Counted from the first letter of the stretch, positions 33,366-46,006 are shown. The stretch is 64,000 nt of DNA from Calycina herbarum (GCA_001414485.1 LLEY01000053.1:248001-312000); one strand, 5' to 3'. The notes: a model not told the origin generated them from the letters alone. A program made the numbers and translations.

Positions 33366-33427
33366 GAGCGTGGCTCGAGTGGTAGGGACAGAGGTGCCTC
33401 CCTATAACGGCAAATAAAGCCACGCTC
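33366..33427. other. Hairpin with tRNA A-box-like sequence
   Basis: A perfect 10-bp stem (GAGCGTGGCT at 33,366-33,375 with AGCCACGCTC at 33,418-33,427) encloses a smaller GAGG/CCTC stem. TGGCTCGAGTGG matches the pol III A-box pattern, and GCTCCGACCTC downstream weakly resembles a B-box. It does not fold as a normal tRNA. A SINE head or tRNA-derived relic is possible. Confidence 0.3.
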
Positions 33428-33762
33428 CGACCTCGGCTAAGTGACAAAGTGGAGAGCGAATAAGGTCTGGCGGAAACAGCTAGGTCCAGCTTCAAGTTCA
33501 ACATCATTCACTTATCTCACCCATTCAAAACCTCCTACTCTTCAAACAAGACAGAGCGATATATCAATCACAAACCTTGATATCCCTCTACAACTCCTAG
33601 ATTTTGTCTTCTCGTGAGCTGCATCTCGACTCGTACTGCAAAGGTGTGCTGGGGCTAGTGACTGCCCCACCTCGAAAGAACGCAAACGCATTTCCCTTCC
33701 ATTGCAGCTCGATCGACCTCGAAACCCCAATTTTCTTGACATCCTCGTATGGAACCACCGGA

Positions 33763-35352
33763 ATGCTGCGCTCCTGTTCGCAGATTGGGCCACGGCCCGT
33801 GGGGTTGACCCGACTAGCTGGCTCTTGTCTGAAAAGCCCCAGAAACGGGGGTTTTGTACAAAGAGCTTGCAACCATTCTCACCATAATCCGCCCCCATGG
33901 AGGCCAGCATATTCTCTGGACCAGTAAGATATATTGGCATTAAGATTGAGGCTGGCAGCTAATAGGTGGCAGATGGGTTGCAAAGGAAGCTCGGCCCATT
34001 AGTCTTAGACAGCTCATGGTTTTTGGTCGTACCTTGACTGAAAGTAGATTGATTAGTTCTGCCAACTATGTACGAACGGAGTTGCCAACCAGGTAGGGTT
34101 TATGACCGAGTCTTCAGTACATCAATTGACACTCCTTCCAGATTAGCCCACCGTATACGAGACATGCAAACCCTCCCCTACGTCGTTGTCACGAACCCCC
34201 ATATTAGCCAAGTATACGAGCTGTATTACAAGGCATTCGAAGGTTTAAGACGGATACCCGAAATCAAGACTTTGGAGGATAACGAAAAGTTTTGTGAAAA
34301 GATTGGGCAGAATCTGCAAGAGCACCTTACAGTTATTCCAAGCTTGGCCATGGGAGTTTTGGAATGTCGAGATCTCATGGCACAAGAAGATATGGACAAG
34401 TTCATGAACACAATATTACGTTCGGTATGAATTTTCCTCTTACGACCAGATTCATACTCCGTATGTACACAAAAGATATTTGCTAACCATCTTATAGCGA
34501 ATTTCTCGCCGGGTAATAGCAGAACAACACATAGCCCTGACAGAAACCTTCCACAGCCCACACCATTTCCCCGACTCCCCCCTCCCAGAAACCGAATTCG
34601 TAGGCGAAGTCCTAGTAAAATGCAACGCTTCCGACATAGTAACCCGCTGCGGCCACGAAGTAGCCTCCCTCGCCTCCTCCGCCTACGGTCCCTCCACCCT
34701 CCTCCCAGAAATCAAACTCTCGGGCCACCTCCATGCCACATTCCCCTACATCCTAAGCCACATCGAATACATAATCGGCGAGCTCCTCCGCAACTCGATC
34801 CAAGCAATCGTAGAAAAACAACGTGCAACACCAGGTACTCCTGTCCAACCACCACCTATAGAAGTGACGGTTTGTGAGGCACAACAACATGTTATTATAC
34901 GAGTATCAGACCAAGGAGGTGGAATACCTCACGACATCCTCCCCCACATCTGGTCCTTCTCCAAAGGACCCCGCAGCCACGAAACACTAGAGAACCTAAA
35001 CCAAGTCCCCAAAATGGCTGCTACTCTCCAAGAACTCCGGGTTGACTCCAAACACCATGAAAAACACGGCAAAAAACAGCATCCTGCAAAAGAAAGACCA
35101 CCCGCTTCTCAATTCCAAAATAAAACAGGAGTTTTGATGCATGATTCTTCCCTCGCATCCCTCAGTACGCGACCGCCGAATCTGAGACTTGGGATGGGGC
35201 TTCCTCTTAGTAGGGTGTATTCTGAGTATTGGGCGGGGAGTTTGGAGTTGCATAGTTTGGAGGGGTATGGGGTTGATGCGTTTTTGCAGATCAGTAAGTT
35301 GGGGAATAAGAATGAGCAGTTGACTATGAGGGCTAGTATGGATGCTGTTTAG
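33763..35352 (+). CDS. Mitochondrial pyruvate/branched-chain alpha-keto acid dehydrogenase kinase
   Basis: Exons 33763-33923, 33973-34092, 34142-34424 and 34498-35352 give 472 residues. The start is an Arg/Ser-rich, acid-free mitochondrial presequence (about 1-45). The BCKD/PDK N-terminal helical domain follows (EARPISLRQLMVFGRTL, HRIRDMQTLPYVVVTNPHIS). The GHKL ATPase domain has the N box IGELLRNSIQAI, the G1 box VSDQGGGIP and the G2 box GMGLPLS near the end. These kinases phosphorylate and switch off the mitochondrial pyruvate (or branched-chain keto acid) dehydrogenase. Yeast has two paralogues, and I cannot say which this matches. An insertion rich in Lys, His and Ser lies between the G1 and G2 boxes. 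The start codon was chosen for the presequence; the frame is open further upstream without an ATG I favour. Confidence 0.93.
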
Positions 35353-37038
35353 AGATGATAAGATGGACTAAGAAAATGGAAGGGGAAAGAGGGAGAGAGC
35401 TTTTTTTTTGTTACGCAGATATACCCATTGGTTTTTTCTTCTTGATTTTGTTTGGATCTGGAAAGTTGTTTGAAAATAAAATAAGACGGATTTTATGATC
35501 ATCAACTTTTTCTATTTTTTTTGGCATGGAAGAGCTATGAACTGCGAAGGTGTAGAGTGAAACCCTAAGCTGTAAGACGGTTGGACATTCCTCTCCTGCA
35601 CCTGAAGAATTCTCAGACAATCGTTTCTATTTCTCTACAAGGGTTGAATGAAGCAAGAAATCGAGTTCTTTTTTGATTCTTTAAACCCTTCTCGGATAAT
35701 GTCTTTGGGTGTCTGAGAATAATGACTGATCATCTAACTATGTCGAGGAAGGATTGATATTAAAAAAAGCGAACTGATTCAAAAGTATCTTGCGATACCG
35801 ACTACCTACTAGATATTTCCGGGTTATAATGAGTGGAGAGAAGTGTTTACTCTATCTACACTTTTCGAAAAAAAAAAAAAAAAAGAGAAGCATTTTAGTC
35901 TCTCTGAAACCTTTATTTTATTTTTAAAAAGGAGCCTTTCATGCATTCATGCATTCATGCATGATTGGGAGGAAGAAGGAAGAAGGAAGTCGAGGTGAAC
36001 GGAAATCAAAAGAGTAAACTAAGTAAACCAAGTGCATAAACCAAGGAATCCCTAAACCAAACTCGACTCGTTATATAAAGAGAGAGAGAGAGAGAGAGAA
36101 AACTTGGTGTAACAAGTCCTTATCTGCTATTCAATACTCCCCCCCTTCTAGATTTAAATGAGGACTTTATTATGTTTTATGTCTAAATTTGGAGGATTGT
36201 CTCAAATCAACGGCCTTTTTTCTCAGGAGGCCAGGAGGCCAGCCAGGGGGTTCAGGATTTCGTGACTGTACTGTAGTCTGTAGTCTGTAGTCTGTAGGTC
36301 TGTAGGACTACAGTATTTACTTGCACTTCTACAACCCGATTTTCCCAACTCTTCTGGAATAACAAAGATACTTGTAGCATGCATCTAACTAAGTGTGTGT
36401 TTGAGCCGTGTTGGAAAATGGAATTGATTTCGCGAATGATTGAGGGTGCAGCTTGGATGTCACTAACTCTCTGTTCTTACTCAGTTATTCTTGCATCCCC
36501 TGGTGAAGTATGGTAAAAGGGGCTATATATTCTCAACTTAAGTAGCCCGAAGATTACTTTGGAAATTCTCAAAGATGAAACAACCAACTCCATGATTCGT
36601 GATGAAAGGCACGGAACGAACGCAGAGAAGCATGGATTACATGGTTGCTAAAAAGAGAGGAAATAATAAAAGTAACATTCGTTACGAAGACATCACTGAG
36701 CTGCTCACCTATTGTTTTTGGAAACTTTCAAAACAAAACAAATTTTATGATCATGATTGAATGGCATGGAAGGGCGTCGAGAAGCATGAATTACATGGTG
36801 GCTAAAACTAAGAGGAAAATGAAGGCACCAATGGAGCGGCTGTAAATTAAGCTGCCTGCCAACCTATCATTTCGAAGAAAATTGGTAGGTCAGGTACCCG
36901 CAAAACAAGAAGAAAAGAGAAGTAGGTGATTGCCCCAGCAAACACGGAATCATCCCTGAACATTTTTTAGGGTAGTCCTGGAAAAACATCAAAGAGGATA
37001 TTATGCTCCAACTCCCAAAAACACACAAAGATTACCCC
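35353..37038. other. Intergenic region with several simple repeats
   Basis: No gene is seen in these 1.7 kb. They contain an A-run (about 35,869-35,884), three ATGCATTC units near 35,940-35,962, a GA dinucleotide run (about 36,078-36,100), a TCTGTAG tandem repeat (about 36,270-36,304), and a degenerate duplication at 36,622-36,660 and 36,774-36,818. Confidence 0.6.
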
Positions 37039-38380
37039 TTAACGACGACCGTGACTGCGTACTGCACTTCCTTGCATCGCCTCAAGTTCCTGCTCCAATG
37101 ACTTGATGGCGGCGTGGGTGCTTTCCAAATCTTTGTTGAGACGGTCACGCTCGCTGATGAGCTTCTGCTCCCATTGTCTGAATCGGTGTTCCTCAATCTT
37201 GACTTGCTCGGTGAATCGCTTTCGTAGACTCTCCTCCTCTTCCTTGAACTTGGGGTTGTCGAGCTTTCTTGGTCGGGCCTCACCGAATTTCCGGGTCTCC
37301 ATTTGTTGAGCACGGTAAGCCTCGTAGTGTGCCTCTTCTGTGGTGTGGATGAGGTCGAGCATGTGGGTTCGGATGAGGATGGAGCGGAGTTTCTTGAAAT
37401 CGCAGTGGTCCTCATTCTCGACTTCGGCGACACCCCATGAGTATTGGCGGCCCTTAACAATTCGTCCATCGCTGGTCTTAACATCCTTCTCGGAACCGAT
37501 AACGGCGAATGGCATGGCACCCATCAAGCTTCGTGCGTGTTGTGCGGCGGCTTCATCGTCCTCCTCGACTGGTGGTGTGTAAATTTTGATTCCTTGTGCG
37601 TCGATCACGGCTCGGATCTAGAAGAAAATGTGAGTTGTTGTGCTACCTCACCGCTCTCTGTGTTCACTTACTCTTTGCTTGAAGCGGGACAAATCAGCTG
37701 GGCTCAATGTATCTGCCTTTGCGACAACTGGGATAAGGTTGACTCTGGAGCTCAATCGCTTCATAACTTCAATATCTAATGGCTTCAGGGTGTGTCCAGT
37801 TGGTCTGATGAAGTACAAGCAGGCGTGTACACGGAGATCGATTTTGTCAACACGACGAGGTTGTTGCTCTTGCAACATATAGGACTCATGCTGATCATCC
37901 AAGAATTCGATGATTGGCATCCAGGAATCGCGGTTGTTGACATAATCTCCAAACCCAGGTGTATCGATAACGGTGAGGCGGACTGTAAATAATCAGTTGC
38001 TGTAACAATGGTGAGAACAAAACAACTCCGAATATCGCATACCCTTGAAAAACTTCTCTTCCAGCTCAGCCTTTGTGATTTCGATTTCGACGGTCTTGTC
38101 CACCTGCTTTGCGTGTCTGCGTTTGTGATCGGCGTAGTTCTTGATTGTGGTCGAGAAGAGGGTGTTGATGAAGGTTGTCTTTCCTAATCCGGATTCTCCA
38201 GCAACCTATTCCTTATTAGTAAACCAATCTCACGACGGCCTCGTCGAATTCGACTTTGAGTTCGCAGATGCGTACCATAATAGTAAAGGCAGCTCCTCTC
38301 TTTGCGACAATCTTGTGACGCTGGTTGGGTAAATTGGCAATCCCAATTGGGGACGCGCTTTCCGCGGTGGGTGGTGCCAT
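37039..38380 (-). CDS. Septin (Cdc3/Cdc12 class)
   Basis: Exons 38380-38276, 38205-38043, 37982-37672 and 37617-37039 give 385 residues. After a short N-terminus (IANLPNQRHKIVAKRGA, a polybasic membrane-binding region) the GTPase domain has GESGLGKTT (P-loop), DTPGFGD (G3) and AKAD (G4). The septin-unique element (WGVAEVENEDHCDFKKLR) and a C-terminal coiled coil (about 315-375) follow. Septins assemble into filaments at septa, growing tips and spore necks and scaffold cytokinesis. The coiled coil places it in the Cdc3/Cdc12 side of the family rather than Cdc10; I did not resolve it further. It is divergently transcribed from the Pwp2 gene across only 320 bp. Confidence 0.95.
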
Positions 38381-38700
38381 TGTGCAGTGTGTATATGTTC
38401 CCTCGTCAGATTCAAGGGGTAGATTCGGTGGAAGTTGAAGCTTCAAAAATGGATGAGTTTGTTGGGAAGCTGTTGAAGGTATGGCAGGTCGTGCTCGCTC
38501 AGGAGGTTCGCTTGGTGGTCGAGGAAATTCGCACCTGCCCCCTGAGCACCCTGTACCGCGCTAGTGAGCCCTTGTAAAATGGCAGGATTAACGTTGATCC
38601 GACCGCCAAGAAAATGAGAAAATCAAGGCGATAGCGATAAAAAAAGTTCGCGATAGCAAAGCCGCGACAACGTAGCGGAAATGTCCACGGAACGGTGACA
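38381..38700. promoter_or_regulatory. Short divergent promoter between septin and Pwp2 genes
   Basis: Only 320 bp separates two divergent start codons, so both promoters must be here and may share elements. No specific binding site is claimed. Confidence 0.6.
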
Positions 38701-41475
38701 ATGAAGACGGAGTTTAAGGTATGAAGCTCACCCTCAACCTTCTTACTCTGTAAACTAACGATTTTCAAAGTTCTCCAACCTTTTGGGGACTGTTTACAGC
38801 CAGGGAAACCTGCTATTCAGTCCGGACGGCTCATGCCTCTTTTCGCCTGTAGGCAATCGAGTTACGGTCTTCGACCTCGTAAAGTACGAATTCCTTCTCC
38901 AAACTTCATAGAAGGTTATTGACCTTTTCGCAGTAACAAATCCCATACCCTCCCATTCGCACATCGAAAGAACATCGCACGAATTGGCCTCACACCGCGG
39001 GGTAATCTCCTACTATCGATTGACGAAGACGGCCGCGCAATTTTAACCAACGTTCCCCGAAGGATCGTTCTACATCACTTTTCATTCAAGGGAGCAGTTA
39101 CAGCCCTTTCTTTTGCCCCATCCGGACGACACATCGCTGTAGGAGTTGGACGACATATTGAAGTATGGCACACACCTTCAACGCCGGATCAAAATATCCA
39201 TGGGGAGTTGGAATTTGCGCCTTTTGTGCGCCATAGAGTATATGCGGGACATTTCGACACCGTACAGCACATCGAATGGTCGGGTGATTCCCTTTTCTTC
39301 CTAAGTTCTGCTAAGGACTTGACCGCTCGAATATGGAGTCTTGATCCCATGCCCGAGTTTGTACCAACAACACTGGCAGGACACAGAGAAGGCGTGATTG
39401 GCGCATACTTTTCCAAGGACCAGGAAACGATTTACACGGTTAGCAAGGATGGTGCGGTATTCCAATGGGAATATGTTGGGCGTCCTAATGCGCCAGAGTC
39501 GGATATTAATGAAATGAAGGATGATGGAGGTGATGAAAGATGGCGGATCACGGAACGAAACTACTTTTTACAAAACAATGCGAAAGTAAGGTGTGCAGTA
39601 TTTCACCCGGAAACGAATTTGTTGGTAGCAGGATTTTCGAATGGAGTTTTTGGTTTGTACGAAATGCCAGAGTTTAACATGATACACACGCTGAGCATTT
39701 CGCAAAATGACATCGATTTTGTCACTGTCAACAAAACTGGCGAATGGTTGGCATTTGGGGCGTCAAAATTAGGACAACTTCTGGTTTGGGAATGGCAATC
39801 GGAGTCATATATTTTGAAGCAACAAGGACATTTCGATTCGATGAATGCCTTGGTTTACTCTCCGGACGGACAGAGGGTCGTTACCACTGCCGATGATGGA
39901 AAGATCAAAGTTTGGGATGTTAACTCCGGATTTTGTATCGTTACTTTCACTGAACATACCAGTGGAGTGACAGCTTGCGAATTCGCAAAACGTGGAAACG
40001 TGCTTTTCACATCAAGTCTCGACGGATCAATAAGAGCGTGGGATTTGATCAGGTATCGAAATTTCCGGACATTTACAGCGCCCACTCGACTCTCATTCTC
40101 TTGCCTAGCAGTTGATCCAAGTGGCGAGGTTGTTTGCGCAGGATCTCTCGACTCCTTCGACATTCACATTTGGTCTGTACAGACTGGGCAACTACTTGAT
40201 CGATTAGCAGGTCATGAGGGACCAGTTTCATCACTAGCGTTTGCACCTAATGGCGGTGTTGTCGTTTCTGGAAGCTGGGATCACACTGTTCGAATTTGGT
40301 CGGTTTTCGATCGAACACAAACAAGCGAGCCTCTTCAACTTCAAGCAGATGTATTAGATGTTGCATTTCGACCCGATTCGCGACAACTCGCGGTCTCCAC
40401 CTTAGATGGCCAATTAACATTCTGGTCGGTTTCTGAAGCAGAGCAACAATCAGGGGTAGATGGGAGAAGAGACGTATCCGGAGGTCGAAAAATAGGGGAT
40501 CGACGGACTGCTGCCAATGCTTCCGGAAATAAAAGCTTCAGTACGCTGAGATATAGCTCGGATGGAAGTTGTGTACTTGCAGGCGGAAACAGCAAGTACA
40601 TTTGTCTGTACTCGGTCTCCTCGCTCGTACTTTTGAAGCGCTTCACTGTCAGCATCAATCTGTCACTTTCCGGAACGCAAGAGTTTCTGAACAGCAGATT
40701 GCTGACAGAAGCCGGAGCTGCTGGTCTCATTGACGAGCAAGGCGAAGCCTCAGATCTCGAGGACCGTCTTGATAAAACCCTACCAGGTTCAACGCGTGGT
40801 GGTGATCCATCAGCACGAAAACACAATCCTGAAGTCCGCGTCACGGGTCTGGCATTTGCTCCTACCGGCCGCTCGTTCTGTGCTGCTTCAACAGAAGGAC
40901 TTCTCATTTATAGTCTCGACACGATCCCTCTCTTCGATCCTATCGATCTCGACCTCGCGGTAACCCCTGCATCAACCCTACATGTCCTAGAAAAAGACAA
41001 GGACTACCTTAAAGCCCTCGTCATGGCATTCCGTCTCAACGAAGCACCTCTTCTCCGTCGAGTCTACGAAGCTATCCCTCATCCTAACATCTCTCTGGTC
41101 GTTTCCGAATTACCTATTGTCTACATCCCACGACTTCTCCGTTTCGTATCTCTACAAACAGAAGAATCTCCTCATCTCGAATTCTGTCTTCTCTGGGTCC
41201 GAGCTATATTAGTTTCTCACGGCCAGTGGGTGAGTGACAACAGAGGACAGGTCGACGCGGAATTGAGGGTTGTGGCAAGAGCTGTGGGAAAGATCAGAGA
41301 TGAATTGAGAAGGTTAGCAGATGAGAATGTATATACGATCGATTATTTGATCAGTCAACCGGTGGGGAAGGTTGGACCACAAGATGGACAGAAGGGTATT
41401 ACCAATGGGTTTGGAGGGGATGAGGAAATGGTCGATGACGTTGATGAGGATGCGGAGTGGATCGGTTTAGATTAG
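38701..41475 (+). CDS. PWP2: Periodic tryptophan protein 2 (Pwp2/Utp1), small-subunit processome
   Basis: Exons 38701-38718, 38771-38883 and 38934-41475 give 890 residues. The start MKTEFKFSNLLGTVYSQGNLLFSPDG is characteristic of Pwp2. About fourteen WD-like blades follow to residue about 570, with repeated motifs such as YSPDGQRVVTTADDGKIKVWD and GSWDHTVRIW. An acidic linker leads to the helical Utp12-type C-terminal domain (from about 640, including ALVMAFRLNE and CLLWVRAILVSHGQWV) and an acidic tail. Pwp2 is a subunit of the UtpB complex that helps fold pre-18S rRNA with U3 snoRNA in the nucleolus. The six-codon first exon was set by GTATGA and a CTAACG-AAAG intron. Length fits yeast Pwp2 (923). 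Confidence 0.96.
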
Positions 41476-42032
41476 GGAGTTAAATGGATGGGATGTGTTG
41501 GAGTAAATATCTTGAGGAATTTTTCAAAAAGTTAAAACACAATTAGTCGATGTAAGGGGCAAAAAATGTGACATTTCTAACATTTTCCTTTTCAATCAAG
41601 AGCTCTATAAAGAGATGCGATTATGCTGTATAAAATACAGGGCTTCGTATGAATTACCCCATCATTTTATTTAGCTTGTCTTGGTGACTAATATCCGGGG
41701 AAACGTGAACTAAGACCCCGTCACATGACGTGGCCAATCTCGTCTCATAAAAAAATCTCCTCCCTGCTTTTCCAACCCGTTTTGTCTCCTGCATCATTTC
41801 CTTTACAACACTGCCGTCTTTCATCAATTGGATATTAAAAAAGTCACGACTACTCTTTTTATTTGGAGAGAATCTGGGCAATTGAACGAGTAGAAATTTG
41901 GGGTTAAGACGTCATTGAGGGGGCCCGAGTCGTAAAGGAGATTTTTCCTGGAGTTATTTTCTTGGGAGGATTTGAAGGGTGGATTTAGAGAAAGGAAGGG
42001 GAATAGGGAAGGAAAAAGAAAGGAAAAGAAAG
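41476..42032. other. Intergenic region
   Basis: No gene is seen. It contains the Pwp2 terminator side and a G/A-rich leader (41,920-42,032) of the PQ-loop gene. Confidence 0.5.
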
Positions 42033-43411
42033 ATGTTTCCTCCGGCTCAGACGTTGAATTTGGATATTACTGCTATTAGTGGTATTTGCGGGTTAGTTTG
42101 CCTTTCTCATACTTGATTCACCCCGGATTTCGAATTATGATCTTGAATGTGGTTTTAGTTGTGATTTTTGAAAATTTTACTAATTTCTGAGGTAGATCTG
42201 TTTCGATTGCTTGTTGTAAGTTCATTTTTATGGTGTTTTGGTTTTGGTATTGTTCATCTCCCTTGCAGGGCATTGAGCAGTTGGTACAAACGGGCTCATA
42301 CAAACTCAAGTTTTTGAATTTGGAAATCTATTAGGTCACCACCATTCCCTGAAATTCTAGCTGACTTGATTTAAATAGGGATCGTTGTATTTTCACCCCA
42401 GATTATCGAGCAATTTCGACGAGGGTCCGCAGATGGCTTATCCCTCCAATTCATCATCGTCTGGCTTCTGGGTGATGTATTCAACATTCTCGGAGCTGTA
42501 CTACAAGGCGTCCTACCTACTATGGTACATCTTAAACTCCCTAAACTTCAATATTCTCATACTAACATAGATCTCAGATCATCTTGGCAATCTACTACAC
42601 AATAGCAGACATAGTCCTCCTCCTCCAATGCTTCTACTACAGAGGCTTCACCCTCCGCGACGAAGTAATCCCCCCACCAAAACCAACCCACCACTCCGAC
42701 CCAGAATCCCACATCGGAGAAGCAAACGAAAGAACAGGTCTCCTCCCTCAAGAAAGAGAACGCCGTTCAAGCTTTCTCTCCGAAACTTCAGTTTCCGCCT
42801 CCCATCTCTCCCCAGCAGTACCTCTGCAATCTTCTCCTGCTCCAGCAACAGAACCAACCACCCGTCTCCAAGCTACTATCTTCAATCTCTTCACCATATT
42901 CATGGTCTGTTCCGCAGGCGTAATGGGTTGGTACGTATCCGAAAGAACTCAATCACCACACTCTGAACCCATCCCAGACGGAGACTCGGGATTAAAATTC
43001 AACCTCTGGGGTCAAATTTTCGGATACCTCTGTGCTGTTCTCTACCTCGGTTCTCGAATTCCCCAAATTTTGTTGAATTATCGACGAAAGAGCACTTCGG
43101 GTGTTAGCATGTTATTCTTCCTTTTCGCCTGTATCGGGAATTTGACATATGTTTTGTCTATCTTGGCATATGAACCTCATTGTTCGGGCAAGCATGGTAG
43201 ATGTAGGGAGGGGGAGATGGCGGGGTTGTATGGGAGGTATATTGGTGTTAATGCTTCTTGGCTTGCTGGAAGCCTTGGGACTTTGTTTTTGGATTTGGGG
43301 ATCTTTATACAGTTTTTTATTTATAGGGAGGTTGAGGAGGGAGCGGTTGAGGAAGATTCTAGGCCACAGAGACCGCTTCTTCATGATAGAGGGGATTCGG
43401 GCGTTGCTTGA
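42033..43411 (+). CDS. PQ-loop repeat membrane protein (vacuolar cationic amino-acid transporter type)
   Basis: Exons 42033-42091, 42196-42215 (a 20-bp micro-exon), 42379-42524 and 42578-43411 give 352 residues. Two PQ-loop repeats are clear: FSPQIIEQFRRGSADGLS early, and SRIPQILLNYRRKSTSGVSM late. They sit in a seven-helix layout split by a hydrophilic loop (about 110-185). A cytosolic acidic tail ends the protein. The layout resembles yeast Ypq1-3/Rtc2 and animal PQLC2, which move basic amino acids across the vacuole or lysosome membrane; assigning that substrate here is inference. The micro-exon is needed to keep frame and gives SVSIAC directly before the first PQ repeat. Confidence 0.9.
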
Positions 43412-44176
43412 ATTTAGAAGTTCAAGAGGTAGAGGAGATAAGGTGTTGGTCACTTTACCACTAGAGAGACTTCAAAAAAGTTTATTGAAGACCATTACTT
43501 TTAATTTCCTCTACGCTGTGATATGCTATAACCCCCCTTCAGAAAACCGCTGTGCTAGCATCCAGAGAGTAGAATGGAGAAATCAGCTTCAGAAGGATCG
43601 CAAGTGCTTCAAAGTCTAAATACAACCTCGTAAAACTCATAATCCTGATTCTGATGTCATGTATCCAACCCCCACGTTTCATGAAATCAGAAGAATCAGT
43701 GATGATGAGAACTCCCTCGCAATGTATGTGTAAATGTGATGTAGCCCCTTTTTCCATGCATATGAAAAAAAATTGCAGATGCCAGATTATTAACTCCTCC
43801 AATGCTACCCGTTGTTGTTCCATGCAATGCGAGAAAAATGCGAAACGAGAAGAAGAAAAAGGAAATGTAAACGCCGCCGAACCAGTGAATGCTGAGCAAG
43901 GAAATGAACGCCAGAAATGCAAGCATATCCAGCATCAATCGTCGCGACAAGATCAAACCCCGCAACTCCAGAGAAATTCAGAACCATGTCAAGGATTCCA
44001 TCTCACACCGACCCTCACCTTCCTGGTCCCAACTCCCCCCCCCCCCCCCCCCCGTTCTGTCGAAGTAACAGCTGGTAAGTAAAGGCAAGATGCAAACCCG
44101 CAACTCCAAAGCATTCAGAGCCACATCATGGATTCGATCCACCAATTCCGAAGCATAATCCGCCTATTCGTTCGAA
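43412..44176. other. Intergenic region with a 19-base C run
   Basis: No gene is supported between two converging transcripts. A homopolymer of 19 C lies at 44,035-44,053 and could be a sequencing or assembly weak point. Confidence 0.5.
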
Positions 44177-46006
44177 TCAACGATAACGACCTCTCTTTGG
44201 AACACTACCCACATGTGGACCACCATACTTTCTACCACCTCTATCTCCTCCAAATTGCTTACCCGGTCCATGAAATTGACTCTTCCTAACAAAGACAGCT
44301 CCCTCGATCTCCTCCCACCATTGATCGCGCTGGACACAAATCTTAACCCATTCGCAAGCGCACTGTTCCATAGGCCAAGCTTGAACGCGCTCAGGATGAG
44401 TGAGATACTTGTGTGTCCACCAAACTTGCCATCCTAAGAAGCTTTCGATATCGTAGAAGGGGATGATGTGATCCATATGCTCGAGTGTAACGGGCTTGGG
44501 ACCTCCGTGGGGAGTTTGCAACGTGATGTCTAGACGACGGAGGTTGGTGAAGGTATTCAATGGGTCGACTAGACAGGTTAGATGCCAAAGGAGTGGGGTA
44601 GTTCCGCAGTCAATGGCACCGGCGTTGGGACGCGCTGATTGCTTTTGGGCGAGGTGTGGGTGGTGAATTACGGCGTGGGTGACGGGAGTTTGAGCGGGGG
44701 CGGAGCGTGGGGGGAAGATAATGCGAATGAACAGGTTTCGACAGTTATTGGGGAAGTCGGGGCCTAGAAGGGCGAGGATATCTAAGACGGTCTTTGGTTG
44801 GGTGGCAATTTCCATCTCTTTTTCCTTTGCGCTGGTTCGGTCTCCTAATCCTGCTCCTAGTCCGATGGTTCCGAAGATGTCTGCTGTTGCGTTGGTGTCC
44901 ACCTTCTTATGCTCCTTCAAGTATTCGGCAAATGCTTCTGGGCCCTTGAAGAGAGCCTCGATGTATGGACCATCAATGATGATCTCAGCGAACTTGTCGG
45001 AGAAAAACTTTGCTCGTTCTTCATGGGATATGTTGGTGAGCTCCTCCAAAAGGTTGTAACCATTCTCGAGATCGAAATCGTGGAATGTTTCCGTCTCGAT
45101 TGTGCCATCTGCAAAGATTTGTTGCTCGACTCTGACGGCGTTGTAAAAGATTCCCTCGTGGGTGATAACGATATCCTTGAGCTTCTTATCGAAGCGAGTG
45201 GTGAAGTGTCGGATAGGGGGTGGTCTCGATGGAATAAGGGCACCCCCGGTATTGCCATTTTGTTGATTATAAGGATCTGGTTTAATACTGTTAAGCAGGC
45301 TTTTTATCATAGCTCGAGGTGCGACGGGGGGCTTTGAGCGAAAAGCAAACCCATTATTGCTAGCCTGGACAAGAGAGGAGCTAGAGGACGAATGGATAAG
45401 AGGGGCGGGGGAACCACCTGGAACGAAGGCTGGTGTGTTGGCATTGAACATTCCTGGTGGAGAACGAGCTGGCGATGCCATCGGGACAAAAGCTGCAGAG
45501 TGTGCGTTGAATCCAAAAGTTGGTGTTTGTAAGAAGTGGTTAGGGGTAGTAGGGCCCACGACGTTGTGCTTCAAGCCAGTCGATGGCAGTTGCGAGAATT
45601 GCCTAGGAAGAGCAGGGACGACAGCGTTTCTAACGTCTCCAACGATGCGATATTGGGTTCCGAAGTTGTACTGCTTGTAACTAAGCTCTGGCTGAGGTGG
45701 ACTGAATCTGGTAGAAGCGGCGATGAGCCGATTCAAAGCGTTCTGACCATTTCCCTGGAAGGCGTCGGTCAGTCAGTCAAAGCTCAAGTTCTGCAAGGTT
45801 TGAATAGGGGTACTTACCGCATAGTGTGCAAAGCCAGATCTGCCAGTATTGATATCGTACGACTCGTTGGAGGTAATGGTTGGATCGAAAGCAGGAAAGG
45901 CCTCGGTCTTTTGAGCATTGGAGGGGTTGATACCACCACCGTAGGAGTATCCACGTCCTTGAGGGTCAGTGGGATACGGCTGCTTGCCCTTTGAGCTGGA
46001 GTTCAT
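44177..46006 (-). CDS. Large fungal protein of unknown function
   Basis: Exons 46006-45818 and 45754-44177 (GTAAGT/CCTTCCAG intron) give 588 residues. The first 250 are low-complexity, rich in Ser, Pro, Asn and Ala and likely disordered. A folded part follows (KDIVITHEGIFYNAVRVEQQIF onward), including RNLFIRIIFPPRSAP, LRRLDITLQTP, and a Trp-rich C-terminus (ESFLGWQVWWTHKYL, CACEWVKICVQRDQWWEEI). It ends in a Gly/Arg-rich tail (PGKQFGGDRGGRKYGG). I do not recognise the family. RGG-like tails often bind RNA, but that is speculation. The composition and clean intron make it a convincing gene. Confidence 0.8.

Larger units (their letters stand above)
32333..33762. other. Divergent intergenic region with CAG/CTG repeat and hairpin
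   Basis: The region separates the deubiquitinase gene (minus) from the mitochondrial kinase gene (plus). It holds a trinucleotide repeat at 32,719, a short direct repeat (GAATGCTCAATGGAAGTTGA-like, two copies at 33,169-33,199) and a hairpin at 33,366. No gene is supported. Confidence 0.5.

Noticed and set aside
33360..33480. tRNA gene
   Set aside because: An A-box-like sequence exists, but no cloverleaf with anticodon and T arms can be formed; kept only as a low-confidence hairpin.
33542..33940. 132-codon minus-strand ORF
   Set aside because: It overlaps the well-supported first exon of the mitochondrial kinase gene on the other strand.
44035..44053. Biological role for the 19-C run
   Set aside because: Homopolymers of this kind are common in intergenic DNA and error-prone in assemblies; no structure around it supports a function.
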